Shown in pieces: positions 57,398 through 64,000 of a stretch of DNA of 64,000 nt (position 1 is the stretch's first letter; each line of letters opens with the position of its first letter). The notes under the pieces are model-generated. The model was not told the origin of the DNA. It searched no databases and worked only from the letters and a program-made list of their open reading frames with translations. A program made the position numbers and the translations under genes. This stretch comes from Pseudomonas gozinkensis (GTDB taxonomy: Bacteria > Pseudomonadota > Gammaproteobacteria > Pseudomonadales > Pseudomonadaceae): positions 3,560,501-3,624,500 of the forward strand of contig NZ_CP062253.1 in the NCBI RefSeq assembly GCF_014863585.1. Direction: 5' to 3'.

Positions 57398-58621
57398 ATG
57401 TCGCCCTTCCAGATTTTGAATCTGCCCAACGGTCAGACCGTCGGCAACCGTATCGCCAAAGCCGCCATGGAAGAAAACCTCGCGGACGGTGACCAGGCAC
57501 CTTCGCGCGAACTGTTCCGCTTGTATCAGGCCTGGGCCGACGGCGGTGCCGGATTGCTGTTGACCGGTAACGTGATGATCGACCGCCGCGCCATGGCCGG
57601 GCCCGGTGGCGTGGTGCTCGAAGACGAGCGGCATCTGGAGCGCTTCCGCCAATGGGCCGAAATCGCTCTTAGCGGCGGTGCGCAGGCCTGGGTACAGCTC
57701 AACCATCCCGGCCGCCAGACCTTCGCCAACATGGGCCAGCAAGCGCTGGCACCGTCGGCGGTGGCACTGGAAATGGGTTCGTTCTCGAAACTGTTCGCCG
57801 AGCCCAAGCCAATGACCGAGGACGATATCGAAGAAGTCATTCAACGTTTCGCCAAAAGCGCCGCGCTTGCCGAGAAAGCCGGATTCACCGGCGTGCAGAT
57901 CCATGCCGCGCACGGCTATCTGCTGAGCCAGTTTCTCTCGCCGCTGACCAATCGCCGCACCGACCGCTGGGGTGGTTCGCTGGAAAACCGCGCACGCCTG
58001 CTGCTGTCGGTGATCGAGGCCATCCGCCAGGCCGTGTCGCCGCAGTTTTGCGTGGCGGTGAAACTCAATTCGGCGGACTTCCAGCGTGGCGGATTCGACA
58101 CCGACGACGCGCGCCAAGTGATCGAATGGCTCAACGAGCAGCCGATCGACCTGCTGGAATTGTCAGGCGGCAGCTACGAAGCCCCGGCGATGCAAGGTGA
58201 AGCGCGTGACGGACGCACCCTTGCTCGTGAGGCGTTCTTTCTGGAAATGGCCACGGAACTTGCCAGCGTCGCGCGCATGCCGGTGATGGTCACCGGCGGA
58301 ATCCGCCGCTTGCCCGTGGTCGAACAAGTGCTCGACAGCGGCATCGCCATGGCCGGCATCGCCACGGCGCTGGCCATCGAGCCAAGCCTGGTCAAACACT
58401 GGCGCGAAGGCCGCAACAGCGAGCCGCAGCTGCCGCCGATCCGCTGGAAACGCAAACCGCTGGCCGCACTGGCAAACATGGCCGTGGTGCGCTTCCAGAT
58501 GGCCCGCCTGAGCCGTGGCCGCCAGCCCAAACCCGAGGTGTCGGCACTCTGGGCGCTGATCCGCGACCGGTTGTACCTCAGCCGCCGGACCCGCCAGTAC
58601 CGTCAGGCGATGGACGTCTAA
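57398..58621 (+). CDS. NADH:flavin oxidoreductase (Old Yellow Enzyme family)
   Basis: A 407-residue FMN enzyme. The barrel starts SPFQILNLPNGQTVGNRIAK, then AAMEENLADGDQ; VQIHAAHGYLLSQFLSPLTN, then RRTDRWGGSLENRARL, is the family signature with the substrate-binding His; MVTGGIRRL holds a phosphate-binding loop. There is no iron-sulfur cluster domain. Such enzymes reduce C=C bonds of enals, enones or nitro compounds. The last 60 residues are basic (RFQMARLSRGRQPKPEV). Start ATG 57398 has GAGGAG upstream. Control by the divergent MerR protein suggests induction by an electrophile; this is inferred. Confidence 0.88.
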   Translation: MSPFQILNLPNGQTVGNRIAKAAMEENLADGDQAPSRELFRLYQAWADGGAGLLLTGNVMIDRRAMAGPGGVVLEDERHLERFRQWAEIALSGGAQAWVQLNHPGRQTFANMGQQALAPSAVALEMGSFSKLFAEPKPMTEDDIEEVIQRFAKSAALAEKAGFTGVQIHAAHGYLLSQFLSPLTNRRTDRWGGSLENRARLLLSVIEAIRQAVSPQFCVAVKLNSADFQRGGFDTDDARQVIEWLNEQPIDLLELSGGSYEAPAMQGEARDGRTLAREAFFLEMATELASVARMPVMVTGGIRRLPVVEQVLDSGIAMAGIATALAIEPSLVKHWREGRNSEPQLPPIRWKRKPLAALANMAVVRFQMARLSRGRQPKPEVSALWALIRDRLYLSRRTRQYRQAMDV

Positions 58622-60264
58622 CGCCCGGCAAACCGCAGGCGAGATAGCTGACGCAGGTCGTCCTCGACGTAGTAGTCGTTGGTCCAGCTGTCATCCGCCG
58701 CCAACGGCTGCACCTGCTTCAACGCCAGTTTTTTCGCGAAATAGCGAAAACGGTAATGCTCGTAGAACCGCAGCAATTCCAGGCCATAGCGGTCCGCCAG
58801 ATCGGTATCGCCGCGAATGATCAGGTAGTTCTCGTCATTGCCGTTGCTGGCCGAGGTGCTGAGGTTGTGGCTGCCGCTGATGATGGTCGGGCTGTCGCTG
58901 GTGAAGTCGGTGACCACCGCTTTGGTATGCACCAGCAGGTTGCCTTTCTGACCTTTCATGTTCTCCCGCAGCCAGCCCTCAAGCCCGGTGTTGAGCAACG
59001 CAGTGGCGGCGAACTCGGCAGTCCGGTCAGCGTGAAACCCGGTGATGCGGCTGACCGTGTTTTGCAGGCCGTAGCGCAGGATGTCGTCGTGGGGCTGGCC
59101 GAGCAACGCGTTGAGAATCGCGTCGGGCAAGGCGAATGCGGTGACGAACAGCAGGTCTTTTTTCGCCCCCTCGATGATATCGACGAACTCCCGCAGATCA
59201 GCGCCGCCGGTGCGCGGTGAAAACCCGGCGAACAACGGCTGCGCCGGGTTCATCGGGTTGTGTTGGGTGATCCAGTCGCGGGTGGCGCCGACGTCCGCCG
59301 GCTCGGCCCAGATCTGCTCGAAGGTTTTCAGGTAACTCGCGCTGACCGCCGAATCGTCCAGCACATGCACCACGTTGGCCTGGCGGTACACGCCGTTGGC
59401 GGTGAAGTTGGTACTGCCGCAAAGCACCGCTTGCGGCTGGCGCTCACCGCCTCCGTCGAGGTGGCTGAGGACGATGAACTTGTTATGGAAAATGTTGTGA
59501 GTGACCCGCCCCCGTTTGCTGGTCGCCGGCAGTTTCGCAAGGCTGGCTTCGTTGATCGTGGTGTCTTCGTCGTCGGGCCGGGCGTGATACAGCACGCGCA
59601 CTTGAACACCGCGATCGAACGCCGCGTTCACCGTGTCGATGATGGCTTGCAACTGGTATTCATAGATTGCGATGTCCAGCGCCCACCGACTGTCCAAGGC
59701 ACGTTCGATAAACCCTTGCAGGCGCCCGAGCAGACCGTTCTCCAGCCACTGACGCGCTGCGTCGGGCCAGGCTTCGATGGGCATGTTCTTGTTGGCACTG
59801 ATCTGTGCGTCGAGATCGGGGAATTTGCGCTGAAACGCCTGGCTCGCGGCCACGGCGCGGTTGAAGGTCACGCCCTGGTTGGCAGGATGGCCGTCGTCGG
59901 AGCGGATTGTCAGCTCCAGCGCTTCACCCAGTTGCGGCGCATCCGGCGTGCCATAGGCCAGGTGCACGCGATAGTGAATCGTCATGCCCGGATTGACCGC
60001 GTAATCGGCCCAGCGAAATTTCTGCAGCGGTGCCTTGTCGCTCGGCGTGGCGTGGAACTGCGCGAAGGTGTGAACCTTGCCGGGAAAGGTCAGGCTGTTG
60101 AACAGGAACAGCCACGGTTTGTCGCCTTGCTGCTTCTCGATGGCAAACCCCAGCAGGCCTTTGCGGCGGGATTCGGCGAGGTCCATGGCGAGCAGCACGC
60201 CGTTGGTGCCGGCGTAGGCCTTGACGCGAAAATCGTCCTGCGGATTGGCGACCAGTACGCGCAT
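58618..60264 (-). CDS. phospholipase D-like domain protein (548 aa)
   Basis: Two H-x-K motifs mark a phospholipase D superfamily member: HNIFHNKFIVL with GSTNFTANGVY (about 260-290) and LLVHTKAVVTDF with SGSHNLSTSASNGNDEN (about 455-485). The first 190 residues form a separate beta-rich domain (NPQDDFRVKAYAGTNGVLLA). The activity could be nuclease, phospholipase or synthase; the long variable N-terminus does not decide it. No signal peptide. Its stop overlaps that of the Old Yellow Enzyme gene (convergent, 4 bp). It stands alone, transcribed towards that gene. Confidence 0.82.
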   Translation of the reverse strand: MRVLVANPQDDFRVKAYAGTNGVLLAMDLAESRRKGLLGFAIEKQQGDKPWLFLFNSLTFPGKVHTFAQFHATPSDKAPLQKFRWADYAVNPGMTIHYRVHLAYGTPDAPQLGEALELTIRSDDGHPANQGVTFNRAVAASQAFQRKFPDLDAQISANKNMPIEAWPDAARQWLENGLLGRLQGFIERALDSRWALDIAIYEYQLQAIIDTVNAAFDRGVQVRVLYHARPDDEDTTINEASLAKLPATSKRGRVTHNIFHNKFIVLSHLDGGGERQPQAVLCGSTNFTANGVYRQANVVHVLDDSAVSASYLKTFEQIWAEPADVGATRDWITQHNPMNPAQPLFAGFSPRTGGADLREFVDIIEGAKKDLLFVTAFALPDAILNALLGQPHDDILRYGLQNTVSRITGFHADRTAEFAATALLNTGLEGWLRENMKGQKGNLLVHTKAVVTDFTSDSPTIISGSHNLSTSASNGNDENYLIIRGDTDLADRYGLELLRFYEHYRFRYFAKKLALKQVQPLAADDSWTNDYYVEDDLRQLSRLRFAGR

Positions 60265-60304
60265 GATTCACTCCCTGTGATTGGGCCTTACTGCAGCATA
60301 GCCC

Positions 60305-60976
60305 TCAGACCGACAACAACTCGTCGATATGTCGGTAATCGGCGTCCAGTGCTGTCGCCAATTGTTTCGCGCGGCCCAGCCGGATCGGCCCGCGCTCGAT
60401 ATCGATCAACAGGCCCGGACACGCCAGCGCTGGCAGTTCCGGACAGTCTTTCAAACGGCCATCGGTGATCACCAGCAACCGTTGTTGCTCCGCGGAGAAA
60501 CGCTTGCGCCGCACCGCCAGCCAATGCCCGGCTTCTGTCAGCGCTGCCAACAGAGGCGTGCCGCCTCCCGCGCCCAATCCATCGAGCCACGCGCGCAATC
60601 CGCTGGAGGCCTTCAGCCCTTGCACCTGCCATTTCGGCACCGCGCCGCTAGCGGTCAACAATGCAAGCCGTGCGCGTTGCCGGTAAGCGTCGTCGAACAG
60701 TTGCGCAAGCACGCCTTTGGCATCGCTCAAGGCTTGATGGCGACGGGTCGAGGCCGAGGCATCGACGATCACCAGCCACAGTTCATGGGGCGTGCGGGTG
60801 CGCAGTTGAAACAGCAGATCCGCCCGGGTTTTCGGGCGGCCATTGAGCAAGGTTCCCGGCCAGTTCACCGAGCCACTGCGTGCGGCGTGACGCTTGCCCT
60901 GGCGGCCGTTATCGAGGCGTCCGGCGCGGGGTCTGGCATTCGCCCCCGCGTCGGATCGGGGGCGAATGCCTAAGGC
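60305..60976 (-). CDS. VWA-domain chelatase part (ChlD/CobT-like), reached by -1 frameshift
   Basis: The frame encodes ALGIRPRSDAGANARPRAGR, then a VWA domain with the metal site D-A-S-A-S in LWLVIVDASAST, GGGTPLLAAL and ITDGR. It contains no ATG anywhere from its opening near 61057 to its stop; a GTG at 61057 has no ribosome binding site. It begins instead in -1 register at the slippery site A-AAA-AAG at the end of the ChlI-like gene. A frameshift there would give one 559-residue protein, ChlI-like domain plus VWA, the layout of the medium subunit that works with CobN in cobalt insertion. Confidence 0.8.
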   Translation of the reverse strand, partial: ALGIRPRSDAGANARPRAGRLDNGRQGKRHAARSGSVNWPGTLLNGRPKTRADLLFQLRTRTPHELWLVIVDASASTRRHQALSDAKGVLAQLFDDAYRQRARLALLTASGAVPKWQVQGLKASSGLRAWLDGLGAGGGTPLLAALTEAGHWLAVRRKRFSAEQQRLLVITDGRLKDCPELPALACPGLLIDIERGPIRLGRAKQLATALDADYRHIDELLSV

Positions 60977-60982
60977 TTTTTT
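60935..60982 (-). promoter_or_regulatory. -1 ribosomal frameshift signal (slippery heptamer plus stem-loop)
   Basis: On the - strand the heptamer AAAAAAG (60982-60976) is in phase A-AAA-AAG with the ChlI-like frame, as in E. coli dnaX. Five bases later a perfect 13-bp stem begins: GGCATTCGCCCCC (60970-60958), 10-nt loop, GGGGGCGAATGCC (60947-60935). The zero-frame stop TAG (60972-60970) lies two codons after the heptamer. Confidence 0.8.
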
Positions 60983-61983
60983 TGTAGGTGTGGCGGCCAG
61001 GTCGGCACTTCGCGGCGTGCGCCAGTAGCGAGGGCTGGGGCCGGCATTTCGCCCCACTGGCCCTGCCCTTCACTCGGTTCGGCGTTAGTGCCGGACGGCG
61101 ATTGCGCCGGTGGCTGCGTACTGGATGAAGGCTGTTCGCGACGACGATGACGCAAGGCAAACTCAGCCACAGCATCAATGTCTTGCTCGGCGATGGCCTC
61201 GGCCCCCCGCCACGCGGCATGCGCCCGCGCCGCACGCAGCCAGACCAGATCGGCGCGCAAGCCGTCGACGCCTGCCTTGAAGCAGCGCTCGGTGATTTGC
61301 GCCAGCGCCGCGTCATCCAGCGGAATACCCGGTAAAACCTTGCGGGCGTTCTCGCAGCGCTCGCGCAGGGCTTGCTGCTCGGTTTCCCACTGCGCACAAA
61401 ACGCCTGCGGATCGCTGTCGAAATCCAGCCGGCGACGAATGATCTGCCCACGTTCGGTCGGTGCCGTATGACCGCCAAGCGCGACGTTGAGGCCAAAGCG
61501 ATCAAGCAACTGCGGACGCAATTCCCCCTCTTCCGGGTTCATCGTGCCGATCAGAACAAACTTTGCAGAATGCCGATGGGAGATGCCGTCCCGCTCGATC
61601 AGGTTGGTGCCACTGGCCGCGACGTCCAATAGCAGATCCACCAGATGATCCGGCAACAGATTCACTTCATCGACGTACAGCACGCCGCCGTCAGCCTTGG
61701 CCAACACACCGGGAGAAAACTGCGCACGACCGTCGCTCAACGCCGCGTCCAGATCCAGCGTACCGACCAGGCGTTCTTCAGTCGCACCCAATGGCAAGGT
61801 GACGAACTGACCGCTGGCCAACAGATCCGCCAGACCCCGGGCCAGCGTCGATTTGGCCATGCCGCGCGGGCCTTCGATCAGCACGCCGCCGATCTTCGGG
61901 TCGATGGCCGTCAGGTACAGCGCCAGTTTCAAATCATCGGCGCCGACCACGGCGGAGAGCGGGAAATGCGGGGTGTCGGTCAT
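60970..61983 (-). CDS. AAA+ chelatase subunit (ChlI/BchI-like)
   Basis: A 337-residue AAA+ ATPase: Walker A GPRGMAKST, GTLDLDAALSDGRAQFSPGV, Walker B GGVLYVDEVNLLPDHLVDLL, sensor IGTMNPEEGELRPQLLDRFG, all typical of magnesium/cobalt chelatase I subunits. After the AAA+ lid the end is a Pro/Ser-rich linker (SSSTQPPAQSPSGTNAEPSE). It would power metal insertion by CobN, encoded 9 bp upstream on the same strand. The stop comes directly after the slippery site, so this is the product of ribosomes that do not shift: the small subunit. Confidence 0.9.
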   Translation of the reverse strand: MTDTPHFPLSAVVGADDLKLALYLTAIDPKIGGVLIEGPRGMAKSTLARGLADLLASGQFVTLPLGATEERLVGTLDLDAALSDGRAQFSPGVLAKADGGVLYVDEVNLLPDHLVDLLLDVAASGTNLIERDGISHRHSAKFVLIGTMNPEEGELRPQLLDRFGLNVALGGHTAPTERGQIIRRRLDFDSDPQAFCAQWETEQQALRERCENARKVLPGIPLDDAALAQITERCFKAGVDGLRADLVWLRAARAHAAWRGAEAIAEQDIDAVAEFALRHRRREQPSSSTQPPAQSPSGTNAEPSEGQGQWGEMPAPALATGARREVPTWPPHLQKKP

Positions 61984-61991
61984 GTTCAGTC

Positions 61992-64000
61992 TCAGCTCTC
62001 TTCTTCTGTGTCCAGCAGCAGGTTTTCCAGGGCCTCTTTATAGGCGCCCGGTTCCTGCCACATCCCGCGCTGCTGCGCTTCGAGCATGCGTTCGGTCATG
62101 TCGCGCAGCGCGTGGGGATTATGCTCGCGCACGAAGTCGCGGGTCGCCGGGTCCAGCAGATACGCATCGGCCAGCAACGCGTACTGGTGATCGTCGATCA
62201 GTTGCGTGGTGGCGTCGAAGGCAAACAGGTTATCGACCGTCGCCGCCAGTTCGAACGCGCCTTTATAGCCGTGGCGCTTGATCCCGTCGATCCATTTCGG
62301 ATTCGCCGCCCGGGAACGGATCACCCGGTTCAGCTCTTCTTTCAGGGTGCGGATCTTCGGCAAGTCCGGTTGACTGTGATCGCCGTGATAACTGGCCGCC
62401 GCTTCACCGCGCAGGCTTTCCACGGCGGCGAGCATGCCGCCCTGGAACTGGTAATAGTCGTTGGAATCGAGCAGGTCATGCTCGCGGTTGTCCTGGTTTT
62501 GCAGCACGGCCTGCACCTGGCTCAGGCGCTGGACGAATTGCTCGCGGGCGGCGGTGCCTTCGTCGGAACCGCCATAAGCGTAGGCGCCCCAGTTCAGGTA
62601 AACCTCGGCCAGATCCTCGCGGGTTTGCCACAGGCGACCGTCGATGGCGCCCTGTACGCCCGCGCCATAAGCACCGGGTTTGGCACCGAAAATTCGCCAG
62701 CCAGCCTGACGCCGGGCAGCGTCTTCATCCAGACCGGACTGGCGCAGCGCCTCACGTTCGGCACGCACTTTGGCGGCCAGCGGGTTGAGATCGTCCGGCT
62801 CGTCCAGTTCTGCCACGGCTTGTACGGCGGCGTCGAACAGGCGAATCAGGTTGGCGAACGCATCGCGGAAAAACCCGGAGACCCGCAGCGTGACATCGAC
62901 CCGAGGCCGATCGAGCAGGCTCAGCGGCAGAATCTCGAAATCATCGACCCGCTGACTGCCAGTGGCCCACACCGGACGCACGCCCATCAGCGCCATGGCC
63001 TGGGCGATGTCATCGCCGCCGGTGCGCATGGTCGCGGTGCCCCAGACCGAAAGGCCGAGCTGGCGCAGATGGTCGCCGTGGTCCTGCAAGTGTCGCTCGA
63101 GAATCAGGGTCGCGGACTGGAAGCCAATCCGCCAGGCCGTGGTGGTCGGCAGGTTGCGCACGTCTACCGAATAGAAATTGCGCCCGGTTGGCAGTACATC
63201 GAGGCGCCCGCGACTTGGCGCGCCGCTCGGGCCGGCCGGGACGAATCGGCCACTCAACGCGTCGAGCAAGCCGTGCATTTCCGCTGGGCCGCAGGCGTCG
63301 AGGCGTGGGGCGATGACCTCACGCAGGTGAACAAGGATGGCACTTACCTCAGACCAGTGAGGACCCTGTGGGAGCGAGCTTGCTCGCGAAGGCGTCGTGT
63401 CAGTCGACATTTTTGGTACTGACATACCGCCTTCGCGAGCAAGCTCGCTCCCACAGGAATCACCCACGGCGTGCGAGATCGATTGAGCCGCGAACAGCTC
63501 AAGGCGTTCACGGGTATCTCCCGCCGTGCGCCAGACCTCGTCGCTGACCGACAGCAACTCCGATGGACGCGGGCCAGTCCAAGGATCAGCCAATGCGCAA
63601 TCCAGCGGATCGAATCCCAATTCAAACGCCTTGGCCAACGCCCGCAACAGACTCGACTGCGCCCCTTTGCCGTCGCCACGCGGAATCCGCAGCAACGCCA
63701 GCAAGGTGTCGATGCGTAAACGCCCGGTCGGCGACTCGCCAAAAATGTGCAGACCATCGCGGATCTGCGATTCCTTCAGATCACACAGATAAGTGTCCAG
63801 ACGCGGCAGCCAGATCGCCGCATCGGCGTCGCTGTCGAGGCCTTCGTCCAGCTGCAATTCACGATCAATCTGCGTGTCACGCACCAGTTGCAGAATGTCC
63901 CGCTGCAATTCACGGGCGCGACGCGGATCGAGCAACTGAGCTTCGTAATACTCGTCCGCCAACAGTTCCAGATTGCGCAACGGCCCGTAGGTTTCGGCAC
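61992..64000 (-). CDS. cobN: cobaltochelatase subunit CobN, C-terminal part (5' end outside window)
   Basis: The frame is open to the window edge, so about 669 codons of a protein usually near 1250 residues are seen. LRNLELLADEYYEAQLLDPR, TAWRIGFQSATLILERHLQD, TMRTGGDDIAQAMALMGVRP, VDVTLRVSGFFRDAFANLIR and AEVYLNWGAYAYGGSDEGTA are CobN landmarks. CobN is the large subunit that puts cobalt into hydrogenobyrinic acid a,c-diamide in aerobic B12 synthesis, driven by the chelatase genes downstream. Oddly, 31 codons (63458-63366) come from a REP pair; the frame stays open through it. Confidence 0.9.
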   Translation of the reverse strand, partial: AETYGPLRNLELLADEYYEAQLLDPRRARELQRDILQLVRDTQIDRELQLDEGLDSDADAAIWLPRLDTYLCDLKESQIRDGLHIFGESPTGRLRIDTLLALLRIPRGDGKGAQSSLLRALAKAFELGFDPLDCALADPWTGPRPSELLSVSDEVWRTAGDTRERLELFAAQSISHAVGDSCGSELAREGGMSVPKMSTDTTPSRASSLPQGPHWSEVSAILVHLREVIAPRLDACGPAEMHGLLDALSGRFVPAGPSGAPSRGRLDVLPTGRNFYSVDVRNLPTTTAWRIGFQSATLILERHLQDHGDHLRQLGLSVWGTATMRTGGDDIAQAMALMGVRPVWATGSQRVDDFEILPLSLLDRPRVDVTLRVSGFFRDAFANLIRLFDAAVQAVAELDEPDDLNPLAAKVRAEREALRQSGLDEDAARRQAGWRIFGAKPGAYGAGVQGAIDGRLWQTREDLAEVYLNWGAYAYGGSDEGTAAREQFVQRLSQVQAVLQNQDNREHDLLDSNDYYQFQGGMLAAVESLRGEAAASYHGDHSQPDLPKIRTLKEELNRVIRSRAANPKWIDGIKRHGYKGAFELAATVDNLFAFDATTQLIDDHQYALLADAYLLDPATRDFVREHNPHALRDMTERMLEAQQRGMWQEPGAYKEALENLLLDTEEES
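63365..63457. repeat. REP pair inserted within the cobN coding sequence
   Basis: Arms 63365-63394 and 63428-63457 are perfect 30-bp inverted copies (core GGGAGCGAGCTTGCTCGCG), 33 bp apart; 93 bp in all, exactly 31 codons. The translation adds CGSELAREGG and ASSLPQG type segments between VGDS and PHWSEVSAIL of CobN. Confidence 0.88.

Noticed and set aside
60970..61057. Independent start of the VWA protein at the GTG at 61057
   Set aside because: There is no ribosome binding site, the segment is antisense in character to the ChlI linker coding, and the frameshift signal explains the frame better.

Overview
The window is chromosomal DNA of a Pseudomonas, most likely of the P. fluorescens group. 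This rests on the order gacA-uvrC-pgsA-tRNA-Gly-tRNA-Cys-tRNA-Leu, the TTG-started gacA, typical Pseudomonas REP pairs around a GTGGGAGC core, a yejABEF operon, an hbcR/hbdH ketone-body locus and a cobN/chelatase locus. All identifications come from reading motifs; no database search was run.

Layout. 1-3425: the end of an ABC-F ATPase gene, then small accessory genes of unknown function (cytosolic, periplasmic, lipoprotein, membrane). 3426-10157: a decayed prophage of about 6.5 kb between two 19-bp copies of the 3' end of tRNA-Leu(UAA). It keeps a LexA-type site, an Rz/Rz1 pair, an endolysin pseudogene with an 11-fold TGG repeat, an acyltransferase cargo gene, a tail assembly chaperone, broken tail genes, a DNA methyltransferase stump and two damaged genes; no integrase, repressor, head or packaging gene is seen. 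10140-13737: three tRNA genes, pgsA, uvrC and gacA. 13865-16033: a GNAT gene, then a class I DAHP synthase preceded by two leader peptides rich in Phe/Tyr/Trp and a strong intrinsic terminator. 16094-18794: a repeat protein, a lipase without signal peptide and a parvulin. 18930-24469: the YejABEF peptide importer. 24636-30515: a sigma54 activator (HbcR type), GntP-family permease, 3-hydroxybutyrate dehydrogenase and acetoacetyl-CoA ligase, with a sigma54 promoter and two matching palindromes. 30573-38543: a 1240-residue toxin-like protein, a PilU-type ATPase, a hybrid histidine kinase and a second parvulin. 38683-45230: kdgK, a PLP-dependent amino-acid deaminase, an IclR regulator, RidA and a polar amino-acid ABC transporter. 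45411-46456: an orphan YefM-like antitoxin and a thioredoxin-like protein. 46632-55050: five overlapping or nearly abutting genes, wecB-nfrB-nfrA-DUF4434-diguanylate cyclase. 55056-60264: a TerC/CBS membrane protein, a MerR regulator divergent from an Old Yellow Enzyme, and a phospholipase D-like protein. 60305-64000: a metal-chelatase module and the 3' part of cobN.

The signals most worth attention are: (1) the wecB-nfrAB-DUF4434-GGDEF operon, a self-contained candidate for a c-di-GMP-controlled N-acetylmannosamine surface glycan like the phage N4 receptor of E. coli; (2) an almost textbook -1 ribosomal frameshift signal joining the ChlI-like and VWA reading frames, where the VWA frame has no ATG at all; (3) tandem aromatic leader peptides with an attenuator before DAHP synthase; (4) a REP pair inserted in frame inside cobN; (5) the tRNA-Leu prophage remnant, whose two ends are paralogous and point to tandem integration; and (6) the paired GTCTC-N6-GAGAC sites before the ketone-body operon.
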